Assembly (NCBI GenBank): GCA_964484385.1
Contig: CAZAFV010000060.1
Location: 1 to 16,542, forward strand
Length of the DNA stretch: 16,542 nucleotides
Source of the DNA: Poriferisodalis sp964484385
GTDB taxonomy: Bacteria; Actinomycetota; Acidimicrobiia; Acidimicrobiales; Poriferisodalaceae
Direction: 5' to 3'
The notes below the pieces were generated by a model. That model had not been told where the DNA came from, searched no databases, and worked only from the letters and a program-made list of their open reading frames with translations. Position numbers and translations under genes: made by a program. Every line of letters starts with the position of its first letter. The stretch's first letter is position 1. Positions 15,383-16,542 of the stretch are shown one piece after another.

Positions 15383-16542
15383 TCAGGCCAAGGCGCGGGG
15401 TGGGGGCTGGTAGCCGCCGGTGAGCTCGCCGATGCGACGGGCGAGGGCCATGGTGGTGCGGTCGCCGCCGTAAGGGCCGACGACTTGGAACCCGACAGGC
15501 AGGCCCCCGGCGGTGAGGCCCAGCGGCGGGACGGTTGCAGGCAGGTACGACATGCCGGTCAGGATCGTCCAGCGGGTCATCTCGATGTAGGGCCGCTCGA
15601 CGCCATTTGCGGGAATGCGGCGCTCGGCGAAGGTGCCCTCCTGCATGTGGTCGAAGGGCGGGTGGAAGCTCACCGGCATGAGGATCGCGTCGTACCCCGA
15701 GAAGAAGTCGGCCCACTTGCGGCGGCACTCCTCGCGCGCCATATGACGCTCGAGCCACTCGCGATGTCCGGGTCCCTCGCCGCGGCCGGCCAGGGTCATG
15801 GCAGCTCGCACCAGCCACAGGCCGGTCTCCCACGCGGGCAGCGGGTCGATATCGGGCCGCGCTGCATGGTCGACGCTCACGCCGCTGGCTTCGAGGGCCG
15901 CGACCGCCGAGTTCATCACCTCCAGCACGTCGCCGTCGACAGGGCAGTACTCGCCGTCGAGCCATGCGGCGACATGCAAGCCGCTGACGTCATCCGGTGC
16001 GGGCGGCAACTGCGGCACCCACGGTGTCTCGGTGCGCAGCAGCACGTCGAACAGCAATTCCAGGTCGTCGCAGCTGCGCGTCAGCGGGCCGAACACGTTG
16101 ATGTCCGACTCGGTGGTGCCGCCGCGCACATGATCTAGGTAGCCGGTCGTCGGGATCAGCCCGAAGCTCGGCTTGTGACCCCAGATGCCGTTGAACGAGG
16201 CCGGGAACCGGATCGAGCCGCCGATGTCGGTGCCGATCTCGAAGCCGGTGAATCCCATGGCGGTCGCTGCGGCAGCCCCGCCCGAGGAACCGCCCGGAAC
16301 CTTCGACAGGTCCCACGGGTTGCTCGTGGTGCCGAACAGGTCATTGAACGACTGGTTGTCAGCCGACCAGCGCGGCAGGTTCGTCTTGCCGATCACGATC
16401 GCTCCTGCATCGCGGCAGGCAGCCACAACCGCAGCATCGGTGTCAGGAACGTTGCCTGTCAGCTCCCGCGCTCCGCCGGTCGAGCGGATCCCGGCCGTCA
16501 TCAGGGCGTCCTTCGCGGTGAACGGAACGCCGTGCAGCGGCC
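15383..16542 (-). CDS. Amidase-signature family hydrolase, 5' end outside window
   Basis: The frame stays open to the right edge, so the ATG whose first base is 16501 is internal; 385 residues are visible. The first of these read PLHGVPFTAKD, which holds the catalytic Lys (visible residue 10) of amidase-signature enzymes. PGGSSGG (visible Ser85/Ser86) supplies the cis-Ser, and GTDIGGSIRFP (Ser109) the nucleophile, completing the Ser-cisSer-Lys triad. The family hydrolyses amides or related bonds to a carboxylate and ammonia or amine. Some members are GatA of the tRNA amidotransferase, but no GatB/GatC gene is nearby and the C-terminal part (LPVGFQVVGPYGGD) fits a stand-alone amidase. Visible length suggests about 80-100 residues are missing at the N-terminus. 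No signal peptide can be judged. It converges on the helicase-nuclease pair and is probably unrelated to it. Confidence 0.9.
   Translation of the reverse strand, partial: PLHGVPFTAKDALMTAGIRSTGGARELTGNVPDTDAAVVAACRDAGAIVIGKTNLPRWSADNQSFNDLFGTTSNPWDLSKVPGGSSGGAAAATAMGFTGFEIGTDIGGSIRFPASFNGIWGHKPSFGLIPTTGYLDHVRGGTTESDINVFGPLTRSCDDLELLFDVLLRTETPWVPQLPPAPDDVSGLHVAAWLDGEYCPVDGDVLEVMNSAVAALEASGVSVDHAARPDIDPLPAWETGLWLVRAAMTLAGRGEGPGHREWLERHMAREECRRKWADFFSGYDAILMPVSFHPPFDHMQEGTFAERRIPANGVERPYIEMTRWTILTGMSYLPATVPPLGLTAGGLPVGFQVVGPYGGDRTTMALARRIGELTGGYQPPPRALA

Overview
This is a G+C-rich window (roughly two thirds G+C by eye) with strong G/C third-position bias, several GTG starts, an F420-type luciferase-like oxidoreductase and a linked AddA/AddB-type helicase-nuclease pair. 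Together these suggest a high-GC actinobacterium. An Acidimicrobiia-like lineage is my guess, but no marker gene proves it.

Layout from left to right. (1) At 1-3669 is the 3' part of a large secreted-type repeat protein with two FN3-like and six Calx-beta-like domains. It contains a perfect 327-bp DNA tandem repeat. (2) At 3853-4701 is an unrecognised exported protein with a clear signal peptide. A candidate promoter and a run of ten Gs lie directly before its ATG. (3) At 4783-5712 is an LLM-class, probably F420-dependent oxidoreductase. (4) At 5898-6275 is a small single-domain retropepsin-like aspartic protease; its Shine-Dalgarno is half of a perfect 12-bp palindrome. (5) At 6492-7889 is a Fic-domain protein with a winged-helix region and a Cys3-His tail. 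Its promoter region carries two matching 38-bp dyads set exactly 51 bp apart. (6) At 8037-15346 are two genes overlapping by ATGA: an AddB-like nuclease subunit without a visible Walker A, then an AddA-like UvrD helicase with a C-terminal RecB-type nuclease. They form a probable double-strand-break end-resection complex. (7) At 15383-16542, on the minus strand and convergent with the AddA-like gene, is an amidase-signature enzyme whose 5' end lies outside the window.

The helicase-nuclease pair is the only clear functional unit, since its genes are translationally coupled. The two exported proteins are neighbours but have separate start signals. The protease and Fic genes are separated by the dyad array, which suggests Fic has its own regulated promoter. 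The least explained items are that operator-like array, the Cys3-His tail on Fic, the poly-G start region, and the missing Walker A and fourth cluster cysteine of the AddB-like subunit.
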